A stretch of DNA of 64,000 nucleotides from Trichinella spiralis. Its lineage: Eukaryota; Nematoda; Enoplea; Trichinellida; Trichinellidae. The DNA lies in the NCBI GenBank assembly GCA_000181795.3, contig CM012953.1, positions 11,562,691 to 11,626,690 of the forward strand, given 5' to 3'. The notes beneath the pieces were generated by a model. That model was not told the origin of the DNA. It did no database searches and saw only the letters and a program-made list of their open reading frames with translations. The translations under genes were made by a program, and so were the position numbers. Below are positions 1-12,006 of this stretch, piece by piece; position 1 is the first letter of the stretch, and the number at the start of each line of letters is the position of its first letter.

Positions 1-2240
1 CTTCCCGGGTTGTCTTCCAAAATTCCGAGTTACCCCATGAATTTTGTCGAAATTTTAGCCAACCCTCTCCATCTCTGGTTTACAAATATCCCTAACCTGC
101 GTTACGGCGTAGTTTCCCCTCCTCGCTTTTTTTTACGCATGATTTCACGCATATGCCTTTGTCAAACATTCTTCGCTTTTCTCGTCACATCATTTAAATG
201 AAGAAATGTATAATATTGATATTCTTACCAATACTTTTCCATGTGTTTATTTTGAAACAATCGCAAGGAATCATAAAGAAGTGCTCGTTTTCGTGCTGAA
301 AAAATGGGTGGAGACGTGAGTTTTATATCAATGTGTAGAATATCGTGTTGCTCTGAAATCTATTATTTGTTTCAAAAATTTCGCAAAATCTGCTCTACAG
401 GAAGAAAAAACTGAAAAATAGCAATTTTTTGACGTTAATTTTATTGCATTTATCGCCAATAAAAGGTTTTAAAATCATCAGAATTAAAAATAGTTTTATA
501 CAAACATATGCGGGATTTCTCGTACTATTTATTTAAATTAAATTCATGAAAATTAAACATATTTAGGCTTTTTACACGTTTTTTTAATATGCTGTGGATC
601 CCACCCCAAGAATCCAACAACGTACTTTTCAGTTTTGCGATGTTCTACAGGCCGAACAAAAGTTTCTGTAACATTTCAATTGTTTTCAAAATATTGTTTG
701 AAATGTAGTCAAAATATTGCTTGAAACGAGGCGTTGCAAAGCTTCAAACCATAAAAATGAAAATTGGTGGAGTGCATCCAGAACAAAACCCCCTGTGGTG
801 TCATGCATCTCAACAATGTATCAAACGGTTAAAGAAATGGCGTATAGTGTTATTACATTTTGAATCATGGTTTTGTGTAAGGATATTTTTTTGAAGCGTA
901 CTGTTTTATCTCTGCTTTGTAGTTGGAATATTATTGTTGTAATTATAGTGGGAATTGCTTTAGGGCAATTAGAATAAGTGTGTCATTTTGTTTATGTGGC
1001 GGGAATATTTTTGATTTTTAATTTTACTTGATTATTGTTGATTTCGCAAGTGTTTAAGCAATTTCGAAATTATCCGGGATGATTGTCATTATGAATTTAT
1101 TCTGCTCAATTTTCCGGCGTTAGTAATAGAGTTTTATTAAGTTATTTGTTAAAAAGGAAATGTTTTTTTTCAATATTTTTTGTACTAATTGCATTCATTG
1201 TACATTCAGTAATTGTGTATAATACTGTCTTCTGTAAGGAATGAACCACGGGATTTTTAATTACCATATTTTTCATTGTTGGAAAATTTTCCGTTTGCAT
1301 TACATTAATGATCTGGAAAAAGTTTCAGTGTAATTTGATTAAGTAATTTCTTTGAATTTCTTGTATTAGCAGAGGTGTTTTGAGGAATCCTTACCGAACT
1401 CTTAATGGATTCACAAAAGATTCTTCACCTCCAGGCAAGACGCTTGTTTTAGTATCTAAAGATGCGCCGCTTTTAATATTTGCCTTTGTTGAATTGAAGA
1501 CAAATTATTTACCGGAAATGATGACTGGTTCAATAATTACTGGTTGCAAAATTCGGCCTTAATTAGGAATAATAATAATATTCTTAAATGTGTTAAAAAA
1601 GTGATCATTATTTCACCTCGTAAACGTCCGCGTCTTCGTAAAGGCAAATTTCCTTCGCCAAGTACATCATATTCAGCAACAGAATTTTGCAACGCTGTCC
1701 TATCTTGGATATCTTCTGCGGGTCTGTGGATACGATTTCCATGTCTGTGAGGAACCATGTTCCCTACATTTGTCTTACATGATTTATTCAAAAGAATACA
1801 TCATTTTCAATTATGATTTTTATATACCATTATCATTGTTATGACGACTAGGGAACATGTTTTTGAATGTTCCACATTGTATATTTTTCCTTATTACATC
1901 GATGGTAGAATCTACAGCCTGCAATAATTGATAATGAAGAAGAAAAAAACAAACAACAGTCTTACCTTCTGTATGGGATGTGAAATCACAGAAGGATCAT
2001 TGCTTATGTGCATCCCTCGTAAACCTTTGTATTCATTATCAAGATGCTTCAGTCTGTTAGTAGCATCATCACAAATTATTGAATGAGCATCAGGATGTAC
2101 TGCGTGTTCATTTGTTCTAATACTTCCGTCATTATTTCTATGTGCAGTTCTATGGCTGTTTGAAGAAGTGGCTGAGTGCTGATGTTGCTGTGCGCTCTGA
2201 TTATAAGACGCGGTGGAATATTTTATTGTTGAAGAATGTT
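1..2240 (-). CDS. Unidentified multi-exon gene, partial, open at the left window edge
   Basis: I do not recognise this gene. On the minus strand I can chain exons at 2240-1966, 1773-1617, 1455-1395 and, less surely, 74-1. Each is open in one frame, has an AG acceptor and GT donor (GTAAG, GTGAA, GTAAGG), and the phases (1, 0, 1, 2) fit at every junction. The first exon encodes a Ser/His/Gln/Asn-rich stretch that looks disordered. The second has an Arg-rich tail (LPLRRRGRLR), and the last would read GWLKFRQNSWGNSEFW. No domain is visible. The plus-strand frames over these exons are broken, which supports the minus strand. The start lies above 2240 and was not found; the 3' end lies outside the window. 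The 1-74 exon is inference because about 1.3 kb of intron separates it. Confidence 0.45.
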
Positions 2241-2910
2241 CTGCAAAAAATTGCTTTCAGTGTAAAAGCTCACATCAGTTAATTCAGTTCATTTCAATTT
2301 ACATAAAAGGTGACTTGATAAAATGTTATTTTCTATTTTCTTATGTGAAATGCAGTGCAATTCCAAGTAATAAGATTTGCTGAATATATTTTAATGTTTG
2401 TCATTTTTAATTTTTGACACTACGGTGTTAATAAAGTTTTCTAATGAATAATTGCATTTAATTACATTTCTGTTCAACGTCCAGACAATTAAAGACAATT
2501 GAAGACAACCTTTTCATGTGTGCATTGTCATATATTTTCTCTTTCAAAAAATTTGGGTTAGTTTATTCTTCAGCATTGTTTCAATGAAAGAGAATAATTT
2601 TGAAATTTTTAACTAAAATCAAAAGCTTAGATTGCAATTTTATGCAATCTTTTAAAAAGATGTATAAATTTAAATAAAATGCGCATATTCATTAAATTAA
2701 AAGAAGGAAGCATGCCTAGGAAGCATAAACTGGCACAAAATGCATACCGGATGTTACGTGGTGATCAGCAGTTCTATTCGCCGTGTGCACATTAGCCAAA
2801 GTGAGTGGCAAAAAAATGCCTACAAAGCTTGGCAAAAAGAAAAAGTAGAAGTGGAAGAAAACTGTCAGCCTGCAAAAGTACTGCATGGGAAATAAAAACT
2901 TTTCACTCAC

Positions 2911-3057
2911 TTTGAAGCCGTTTTATTGCTACAAAACTGTAGCCTGGGGAATTTTGCAAAAATTCCAGTCCCAGCTGTCAGTTTAGTTCTTCTAACTTGC
3001 CAACTTCGAGAGCAACCTGCTTCTTTTGTCAGCTGGCAAAGGATGTCTACGTTCTCC
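2911..3057 (-). other. Possible isolated minus-strand exon
   Basis: Minus-strand open frame of 49 codons between an AATAG acceptor at 3058 and a strong GTGAGT donor at 2910. It reads as a basic peptide containing SRSWQVRRTKLTAG. It could splice to a short terminal exon near 2830 behind a long pyrimidine tract. Its phase does not match the last exon of the chain above it, so I leave it unassigned. The opposite strand is also open here. Confidence 0.25.
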
Positions 3058-3486
3058 TATTTGTTGCTTTTAATAAACAGAAAAAAGATATTTCAGTTTA
3101 TTAATTGCTTCATTTATTAAATTTGCCAAATTGCATGAAAGACAAATTCAATAATTGAGCAACTTTCTGCAAACAATTTCACATTTATTTGCACATATGC
3201 AAAAAGCAATTGCAATTTGCATATTATTCAAATTCTTTGAAAATTTGACCTTATTATTTTCATCTTTTTGTTATTTTCAATTCTAAATGAAATTTATAAA
3301 CTTGTTGTTCACCTTAATTTGCATCAAAATACTCTTTATCGTTTTGTTGCATTATAAAATCCACTGCAATGAATAAATCATCTTTCAATTTGTTGCAATT
3401 TTATCCAAACAGTAAAATAAATTTATTTAAAAACAACAACAACCAATTTTTTCTCTGTATTATAAATTCTGCTTTTTTTTGAAATT

Positions 3487-4329
3487 TCATCCCAACAACA
3501 ATGGATGCTGACCAGCAAATATTTGCAGCAATTTATGGCAACGCTCTTGTGCAATTATGTGCGGTATCATGGTATCGCTCATCTAAAATAAAAAATAAAT
3601 TTTTATTTCTATTTTTAAATTTAAGATGTTTATCTTGTTAAAAAATATACTCAGAAAATTCACCTTTATCAAGCACTGATGTTTGTTACAATGTCTACAA
3701 TAGCTAAAGTTGCTTTTTCTTCTTTTTCCATAATAAATGCATTTCTCTTTGCATTGCATTTCATGCAGATCAGTTATTTCATGCAACAGTAGCTTGCAAA
3801 AAAATAACTGCTTGGTGTTCAACTTTGAATATTATTTAAATTTTTTTTTTGGTTGAAAAATAATATTTACTCAGTAAATGCAACTTGATTAAATTTTACA
3901 TTTGTGCAAGCTTAAAATTTTTTTAATCACTAATTTTTTATATTACCAAAGAAAGTTGTTGCATGGCATCTACAAAAGCGCAGCGCAAGTTCAAAGGCAG
4001 ACGAGTGAAGTCGGATATTTCCAAATATTGTGCGGCAAGGTGGCCTACTGTTGAACACGGATTGAACGGGGTGATGTAAGCAGGGTGTATGTGTGGCACT
4101 TTAAACCACTTGATGCCACGTTCGACAACTTCTGCTCATGAAAGAAACGCCAACGATAAAGGCAAAATATGCATGTATAATTTCATTTTTAATTCTTTAC
4201 CAAAAATACCAGGGTTGTAGAGGGGAGTCAAAATAGAACTGTCGCAGTCGTGGATGATGAAAAAGACGAACGCCATGCACATTTTCTTAAAAGCACCTTT
4301 ATCCATAAAGAGATGAAATCTACGGATGT
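3487..4329 (-). CDS. Unidentified gene, 3' four exons, cysteine-rich near the end
   Basis: No family recognised. A phase-consistent minus-strand chain runs from about 4329-4210 to 4131-3947, 3792-3664 and 3582-3487, ending at TGA. The four pieces join in phases 1, 0, 0 and all acceptors carry a pyrimidine tract. The reading is hydrophobic and mixed in composition (RFHLFMDKGAFKKM, KWFKVPHIHPAYITPFNP), then gives a Cys cluster of form C-x3-C-x13-C-x2-C-x4-C that could bind zinc. GC content rises over 3950-4330, as expected of coding DNA. The upstream exons and start were not found. A caution: the opposite strand is also open over 3950-4080 and 4214-4380, with one phase-matched junction (GTAAGC donor), so the strand call is a preference, not a proof. 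Confidence 0.4.
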
Positions 4330-4808
4330 TGTTGTGACAGTTGACGCTTCTTGGTCTTCAAAATTAGCCTGTCAGCGTTGATGATTGATTTCTGGAAAAG
4401 AAAAATTGTGAAAATCTTGCTTCTTATCAAGCAATCTAAACCCGTTTCAACGATGTCATTAGTAAAAAGCAAATTTAGAAACGACGTACTGACCGGAGGA
4501 AACAAACATCAAAACGCACTTATAAATGTCAACAATAAATCAATTTTCATATGAAAGTAATGCTTTCAAAACATCCACTTTTCTTTTTTTTCTTAAATTT
4601 TGAACCTGTTTAAACAACACTTTAACACATTTTTGTATCAAAGTTTATTTTTTTATTGTTATTCTTAAAATGATTACTGAGCAGTTTATAAATTATTAAA
4701 AGTAATATAACGCATTTATTCAATTTAAAAATACTTTCATCGAAAAAAATTTATGAAAAATTAAATTCTTGTAGTTTATATTAAAAAAAATAAAAATTAC
4801 TAACATGT

Positions 4809-4882
4809 GGCTCCATAGCTCAGTTGGTTAGAGCGCCAGTCTAGTAAACTGGAGGTCGCGAGTTCGAGTCTCGCTGGAGCCT
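4809..4882 (+). tRNA. tRNA-Thr (anticodon AGT)
   Basis: A complete 74-base cloverleaf. The acceptor stem GGCTCCA pairs with TGGAGCC and is followed by discriminator T. The D arm is GCTC/GAGC, the anticodon stem CCAGT/ACTGG encloses loop CTAGTAA, and the T stem is GCGAG/CTCGC with TTCGAGT. The anticodon AGT reads threonine codons ACN with inosine at the first position. The D-loop and T-loop sequences serve as the internal A and B boxes of RNA polymerase III. A TTTTT run four bases after the 3' end is a Pol III terminator. There is no intron and no encoded CCA. The close match to animal tRNA-Thr(AGT) and the perfect stems argue for a working gene. Confidence 0.96.
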
Positions 4883-4885
4883 AAC

Positions 4886-4891
4886 TCTTTT
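4886..4891 (+). terminator. Pol III T-run terminator of tRNA-Thr
   Basis: A CTCTTTTTCC context directly follows the tRNA. Four or more T residues on the coding strand stop RNA polymerase III. Confidence 0.8.
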
Positions 4892-6001
4892 TCCTTTCTT
4901 ACATATCAGTTCATAAACTTCAATTCGCAGTTGTATTTTTTAATTAAAAACCCTTTCACTCACGAAACCAATTAATTTTAAATAATATGCATAATAGCAA
5001 TTCAAGTGAAAAAAGAAAAAAGACTTCTTTGTTGTTTATCTTTCAACGCATTATTTTGAAAAATTATATATAAACATGCACAATTTTTTGGAATTAATAT
5101 CAATGTAATTTAACAAGACTGTCAATATCAACGATGCTGTTTCATTTCATAATGTTTTTACATGGCTATGCTGGTAATTGAAGTTATGTATTGTATACAG
5201 GTATAGCATAATTAAATCTTAAAAAAATATATGTATAACTGTTGCATATGAGAAGTTGATACAGTTATTTATGAAAAGTAAAATAGAAAAAAGTTATGCA
5301 AGATATTTATTTAGAGGTCGTAATGAGTGTTCACAACATAAATAAATAAAACTTGATTGAAAGTCAGTTTGGTTTACTGTAAATGTACTCTAAGAATTGT
5401 TGGATTGGTAGATTTGTATGTAAGATTTTCAATTGTAATTTAATAGTTGTATTAATATTTAAAATGTATGGAAATGTTGTTTACATTTGTTGAGAATGAG
5501 AATACAATTTGAGAAGTTAGCATGCATATTTTAGTTAATTTCTTCGCTTATTTATATATAAATTGATTATAAATCTAATTATTAATATATTCACAATATA
5601 ATATAAGTATATATATATTGCGTTAAATGTGTAAAGTATTTATATTTACTTCATGCAATGCTTAAAGTATGTTGTGTAAAAACTGTTGTATACGGTATAC
5701 TACTATAGTTGATGGTTTATTGTTTTTTGTGTTTACGCTGTGCTTGTGTCATTTTTATTTCGAGGAAATATACAAATTCTAAACTACATAAAATATTAAT
5801 TTTGTATTTATTGTTTTTTACATTTTATTATTTTAAAGTTTGTTTTTTCATAGATTATTGTTTTTTAACTTTGTGACAAATTGTTTGTTGGCATCATTTT
5901 TGTTACAGATTTGAAAATTATTTCTTACCATCATTTTATCATCATATCATAAAAATTACTAATATTATCACGTTAATAAAGTTATTCTTAATTAAATAGT
6001 G
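4892..6001. other. AT-rich intergenic DNA upstream of TTLL4
   Basis: About 1.1 kb with many short A and T runs and no open frame with splice support. It should hold the TTLL4 promoter, but no clear element can be named. Confidence 0.5.
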
Positions 6002-9000
6002 ATGGCAGAAGTTGTACCTGCTCCAGGTGATATATTTTTTTTGGAGAAAGAATACGCTCTCAAGAAAGCACATGAAGTTGCAGTGAACAATGAATATGGT
6101 TTAACATACGACGCTGAAAGTCACTCTGACGATGAGTAGCGCATTCTTTTGTTTTATTTTTATTCTTAGTAAAATAGTTGTAAATTTATACATTTATTAA
6201 AAAAATCCTTTTTATTATCAGACATTAATAAATTATTATTTTTTGATATTGAAGTTTGTTTAGTCATAATAATATTGTTTTAGTTGTATAAATTATGTCA
6301 ATTAATTTTCCTTTTAATAGTCGCTCGTATTGTTAATTTATTAAGAGTTGGTAAATAATTATTTATAACTGTGTTTTTTTACAATTTAATGTGACATTAC
6401 TTTCATGTTAAGCAGGAATTCTAGTGATTGTTGCAATTCTTCATTTTATTCGTGTGCTGAAAATGGTTCGCCTATATTCCCATTGCTACGAAAAAGCCGA
6501 TTTTCATTTTTGCCATCTACTGTGAATTTTAGACTTGAAATAACAGAAGTTCCAAGTATGAGCAAGCTTTAATTTTGTTATTTTTTTCTTGAATGAATAT
6601 AAATTTTTGTTGCAGTTCCTAAACCGAAATGGGATATTCGAAAGAAGATGCTTTGGAGTAATAATTCAATTTTGCCGAAAGTTTTGAGAAAAATGCTCAT
6701 AAATCATCACTTTCGTATTGTTAAAAGTAAAATGTTTCTTACTTTGATTCTTCACATGTTGAAGCTTAAATTAGATCGGCTTATTTAGCTGACAAACGCT
6801 GGCTCGGCTACTGGGGAAGCCATTTGAAAACGATTGATTATGTGAAAATATTGCCATTTCAAAAGGTAATTTTTGGATTGATGTATTTCAATTGGTTCGT
6901 TAGTTGGCATGTATTTGAAATACAAGTGTATTCAGGTGAATCACTTTCCTGGAAATCATAATTTTGGCCGAAAAGATCGACTGGCGAAAAATATACGTGA
7001 ATTAGCTGCCCAGTGGCCGAAAGAGCACTTCGACTTCATGCCAGAAACATTCATACTGCCACGTGAAGCTAACACGTTGAAATCGATGATGAATTCAGAA
7101 TTGTCATCTGAATTTATCATTCTCAAGCCTGTATGTTTAATATTTTTTACATTGAAATTTATTATAAAATGTTATGACAAAAAAAATAATTGTTAATGTT
7201 TCATTTAGTTAAATGCTTGTAGTGTGTCAGGATCAGTTTGTAACTTGCAAAAGTAAGATATGAAGAATATGTTATTGATGGAATGTTGTAGTTTTTCTGA
7301 TGTTTCACAATATATATGATTTATATGTATCCATTTTTCAGTTGATCGTAAAACAGATTTATTAAGTTGAGAAAAAGTATATGGTAGAAAAATGAAAAGC
7401 AGGTTATAATAAATTGTTGTTTAAAATAAATTGAAATGAATTTAAAATTAGAATATTAAAGTAAAAAGTTTGTTTTATTTTAGTTTTGCTTCGCATAACT
7501 ATATTTTATTTTTCAACTAAGAACTTTGTCAAATTTTAGCCTGGCTCAGCTCGCGGAATTGGTATCAAAGTTATTAATAAGACGAAAAACATTCCGATCA
7601 ATGAGAATTTGGTTGCTCAGAAGTAGACTTGTTTATTTTTTCACTATTATTTTAAACACACTTTGTTCTATAATTCATAGGTACATCCGAAATCCGTACC
7701 TTATCAATGGATACAAATTTGATTTGCGATTTTACGTATTGGTTACAAGCTTTCATCCGCTTCGTATATATTTATACAATGAAGGCATTGTTCGCTTTGC
7801 CGGTTGCAAGTTAGATAGTTGTTTTTTTTAATTATTTTGGTTTATTCATAAATAACATACTTTCATTATCACTGGATAGTTAGTTGTATTGCTTTTTATT
7901 ACAAAGTGAATATTTGTAGATATGATGACAGTGAAGAAAGTTTGAAGAATGACTACATCCATTTGACAAACTTTAGCATTAATAAAAATGCTAATCCCGA
8001 CGACCGAACACTGTCAATGTCTGATTTGAAATGGTCAGTATTCATTGATTTCTTTTTAATATTGACATTTAAATCTTGGTCTTTGTTAACAAACATTCTT
8101 GTTTAGGTCATTTAGCAAATTTATCGATTACATTAAACAAGACGGTGCCGATGTCAACCATTTAATGACCGACATTATAGATATTATTTTGAAAACGATG
8201 ATTAGGTAATTGTATTAATAATATTTATTTGATAATTACGAAGTAAGAGTATTTTTTTTAACAAGTAAACTTATCATGATGTTACTTTATTGAATATTTT
8301 AAGAATTAAAATAGTAAATATAATAATTGCTTTATGTTTTGAGCTGTGAACGTGAATTACGCAGAACAATCGACGCTTATTGCCCAATGCCTTTTGTTGC
8401 TTATGAACTTTACGGTTTCGACATTTTGTTGGACAGTGATCTGCAACCATGGTTGCTTGAAGTGAACATTTCACCAAGTGTCCGATGCGTTACTGAAGTA
8501 GACAAAGAAGTCAAACTTCCGCTTCTTCGAGATGTGCTAAATTTAGCCGGCGTTTCCATACCAACAGATGAATTTTATGAAAAAGCCAAACCGTACAAAT
8601 GGTATATACATATATATATATGTTGAAATTTTCACTTTTTTCATGCAGTGTATTTATTAAACATGAATATTGGTGAAATTGGATTAATATTTCATAATTT
8701 CAGGTTATGCACAGAAGCGAAACGCCACTGCTTTAATTTGCATGTCAAGCCGAACAAGCAGAACTGCTGCACTGAACACATTTTGAGCAAAAGTTTGTGG
8801 GCAGAAAAGCAATTCGTTTGTTTTCAGGTTTGTATTGTACATTCAATTTATAGACTTATTAATTGAAATAGGTTTTTACAACTGATAACTTGCCACTGTT
8901 GTCATACAACTTTGAATGTTGTTATAGCTTGTATAAATTCTGAAAGTTTTCAGAAAAAAATACTTTCCCATTGATCAATTGATTGAACAGATGAATGAAT

Positions 9001-9442
9001 AATTGAAAATGATATTGTGTATATATTTTGTACGTATGGAGGTTGTAAATGAAAGTTTTGAAGATTGATTTCATTCAGAAACTGGACGAAAATATACTCG
9101 ATGATTTGACACCGTACGAAGCTAGTCATTTGCTTGAAATGGAAGATGAATACGATCGACGAGGTGGTTTTGTCCGTTTGATGCCTTCCACATTTTCACA
9201 TGCCTATTTGAAGTACGTCTCAGTTGGAGTTCCGCGTTATTTAAATTTAATGCAGCATACTTGGATCCAAAAGTACGGCGAAAATCGAGAAGCCGGTAAG
9301 CAGTATATTTTACAAGACATTATTTTAAGTTTTTTTTTTCTTCTTCTACGATGTGTAATTTTACCTTTTTCTTTTTTGAGGATGTGCCTTTTTGGAAAAT
9401 ATTGGCGCTGCGATGTTTGGAAAACACTTTGCTAATCAATAA
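6002..9442 (+). CDS. TTLL4: Tubulin polyglutamylase TTLL4-like, 585 aa, 13 exons
   Basis: Tubulin-tyrosine-ligase-like enzyme that should add glutamate side chains to tubulin and other acidic proteins using ATP. Exons: 6002-6135, 6416-6555, 6616-6726, 6789-6865, 6936-7130, 7540-7622, 7681-7809, 7920-8033, 8107-8205, 8344-8601, 8704-8827, 9064-9295, 9381-9442; all phases agree. Family landmarks in order: GYWGSHLKT, VNHFPGNHNFGRKDRL, IILKPPGSARGIGIKVI (ATP-grasp lysine and Gly loop), NPYLINGYKFDLRFYVL, NDYIHLTNFSINK, and YELYGFDILLDSDLQPWLLE followed by VNISPS with the metal-binding Glu and Asn. Only about 95 residues precede the core, so the long N-terminal region of vertebrate TTLL4 is absent. 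I chose ATG 6002 because that 44-codon exon ends in GA|GTAGCG and joins the next exon in frame through an acidic linker. The internal ATG at 6405 is an alternative. The 9064 acceptor is the weakest junction. Confidence 0.92.
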
Positions 9443-11459
9443 TTATTTTGAAATTTATAATTTTTTAATTGATTTTGATTTCCTTCTTATGACAATTTTT
9501 TGTACTTCATTATGATTATCGTTCATTCAATAGCAGCTTTTTTTGTTCATGAAATCAACTGAATAAATTTTTTATTTGTTAGCGTTTTGATGGAAATGCT
9601 GAAAACAATGTACAAGTATTGTGTGTATGAATAAAATATTTTAAACAGTATTGATCGATTGCTGAATTTTGTGCAAAGCGAGTGCTGTGTTTTAGTCTCA
9701 TGATATTTATGAATGAATGTAAAAGAAGTACTGTTGATAGGAATTCGAATTGTTTGTCGCATCAACAAAATTGTAATAGATCTAATGTGAATTATGGTTT
9801 TTCCTTTATATGCAAATTCTGTTTTTCGCTTATTATATTTTCTTTTTTTTTAATTTCACCTTTGCTATGGTTTGCATTATTTACTGGCAATTGCACTAGC
9901 ATTAGAAATGTAGATTTGCATTAGCAATTGAAATGGTAATTTTCTTTTTGCAACTTATCAAATCTATTAGCACAAATAAGTAGACAAGATTGTAAATTTG
10001 AGATTTTAATTTTCAAATTGTAAACCTTGTATGTCAGATATATTAATATCTTGAATAAAAATTGAACTTTTAGCAATATTCTCAAATTTGTGTATTTTTG
10101 AAAATTGGATACAATTTACACAAGTCTTTGATAAACAGTCTTCTGAACTTGATGTGCATGCAATTCAATCGCAACGCGTAATGCAATTTTGTCGAAAACT
10201 CTATCACTCGAAGCAGTAGAAAGATAACGATTTAATTACTTGTTCAAATTTTAATCATCAACTTATTGAACTTAATTCTCCCACCGGTTGTGTTCGTACA
10301 ATGTCAACAATATTTTAATCTTAATCCATGGGTTTAATAATTTACAAAAAATACTTAATATAAAATTATCTGCCTGCTTATTTATTTATTTATTTATTTA
10401 CAGTTGTACACTGTGCAGTGTAATAATGATGATGCACGCGTTCAATGTCGATTTTTATTTATTTATTTGAATAGAAAAGTATGAAATTGGTAATACAGTA
10501 AGAAAGAAGCATTTTAATTAGGGAAAAATCGAATACAGAAGTAGAAAAATCCAACATTAAGATAGAAATAATTTCAATTTGCTTTGTTTAAAAATGCATT
10601 TATTTATGTTTGAAAAATAAAAGTTTTTGAATAAATTGAAATATTGAAAAATATGACTTTTTGCGACGATCATTGGATGCTTTCAGTTTTAGCTAATTTA
10701 GGTTCGATTGTGATATTTGTCAATAGAGCAAATATTTATCATTTCCATTTGCATTGCGTTGCATTGCATTGATCTGCGCGCGCATGTAAAGCGTTTGTTT
10801 GTTGTTTCGTTCAATTTGGCAAATAATTTACAGCAAGCAACGGTATATTTTCACGAATGCATCCATGCACACATCCATCTTGGCTTGTTAACTATAACAA
10901 GATGTGAACATTCCATTCGTGCATTTTAATAATTGACAAGCATGATAAGCAACTGAGGGACAATTCTATTCAAAGTAGTGGTGCTTTTGGTTTTTGATCA
11001 ATAGGACTCTCCCGAGGCGATCGGCTTTTCATTACTGTTGCTTGAAATGGAAATGTTTCAAATTTGGTCGATTTGCTCACCGTTGGTGGTCGAAATTTTC
11101 AACAATAAAATCCAGCATGGCAAATTTGTTCGTTGATCAGAAAATTATGATTTCTAATTGCATCATTTTCCCAATTACAACTTGTTGAACATATTATTCG
11201 ATTAATTACAATCAAGAGCTTCAACTTTTGTTCTATTTCAATTGTTTTGATTTTCCATTGCTCATATCCATTGGAATAAATCAAAAAGATGATATTTATC
11301 TTTTTGAAATTATAAAATCCCTTCATTGTTGAATAATAAACAGTATATAATAATGATGAAAAATATTTAAGAAAACAAAATGAATGAATAGAGATTGTTT
11401 AAGCTTCATTTCTTCAAGATTGAAAAATGAGAAAACAAAAACGTGATTGTGTATAGAAA

Positions 11460-11741
11460 ACGTCAGCTGCTAACAAGCGGAAATGGTGGAACTACTTGCA
11501 ATATCGGCATTGCTTTGATATCCAGTCAGCTGTTCCACGTCAAAGATGACTAAAATTAATCATCGTCCACATTTGCCAGCTATACCGACGCCAAAAAGCG
11601 AATCATATGACCGACGGTAGCATTTGGCCAACAGCAGCCACTCAACCAACTAAATAGCAAACTCGAAGAAGCGGATGCGACATCTAGCAAGCAGGATGTT
11701 CTTCTTCTTCAAATGAGCACACAAATATTAAAAATCAACAA
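11460..11741 (+). other. Coding-like patch, no confirmed gene
   Basis: Three short frames follow each other on the plus strand: one with KRKWWNYLQYRHCFDIQ, one starting at ATG 11547 (MTKINHRPHLPAIPTPKSES), and one from about 11620 with LNSKLEEADATSSKQDVLLL ending in TAA. The last is a convincing amphipathic helix. No splice pattern links them cleanly. It may be a small gene with unrecognised exons, or the remains of one. Confidence 0.25.
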
Positions 11742-11965
11742 TGAAAAATAACAATAAATATTATATTATAGGTGTTTTTTTCTCTCTTCATATTGAAAAT
11801 ATCTATTCAAACTTATCTTATTAAAAATGGAAATTCCAGGTGATGATGAATCATAATGGAGAAAAAAGTTTTTACAATTTTGAAAAATAAAAATGAATGC
11901 GAAATGATAATTTTCCATTTATTATTCAACTAGATTAATTATCTTCTTTAATAAATCAAAGTTTC

Positions 11966-11968
<3 letters not shown>

Positions 11969-12003
<35 letters not shown>
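11969..12003. repeat. (TA)n microsatellite
   Basis: About 17 perfect TA repeats in intergenic DNA. Confidence 0.95.

Positions 12004-12006
<3 letters not shown>

Noticed and set aside
2712-2894. A Maelstrom-like HMG box on the plus strand (MPRKHKLAQNAY and SEWQKNAYKAWQKEK)
   Set aside because: The two pieces are in different frames, would need a roughly 38-nt intron, leave too few residues for an HMG box, and no Maelstrom domain follows.
6002-6139. A stand-alone 45-codon small gene
   Set aside because: A GT donor just before the stop joins it in phase to the TTLL4 exon at 6416, giving a continuous protein; a separate gene is the weaker explanation.
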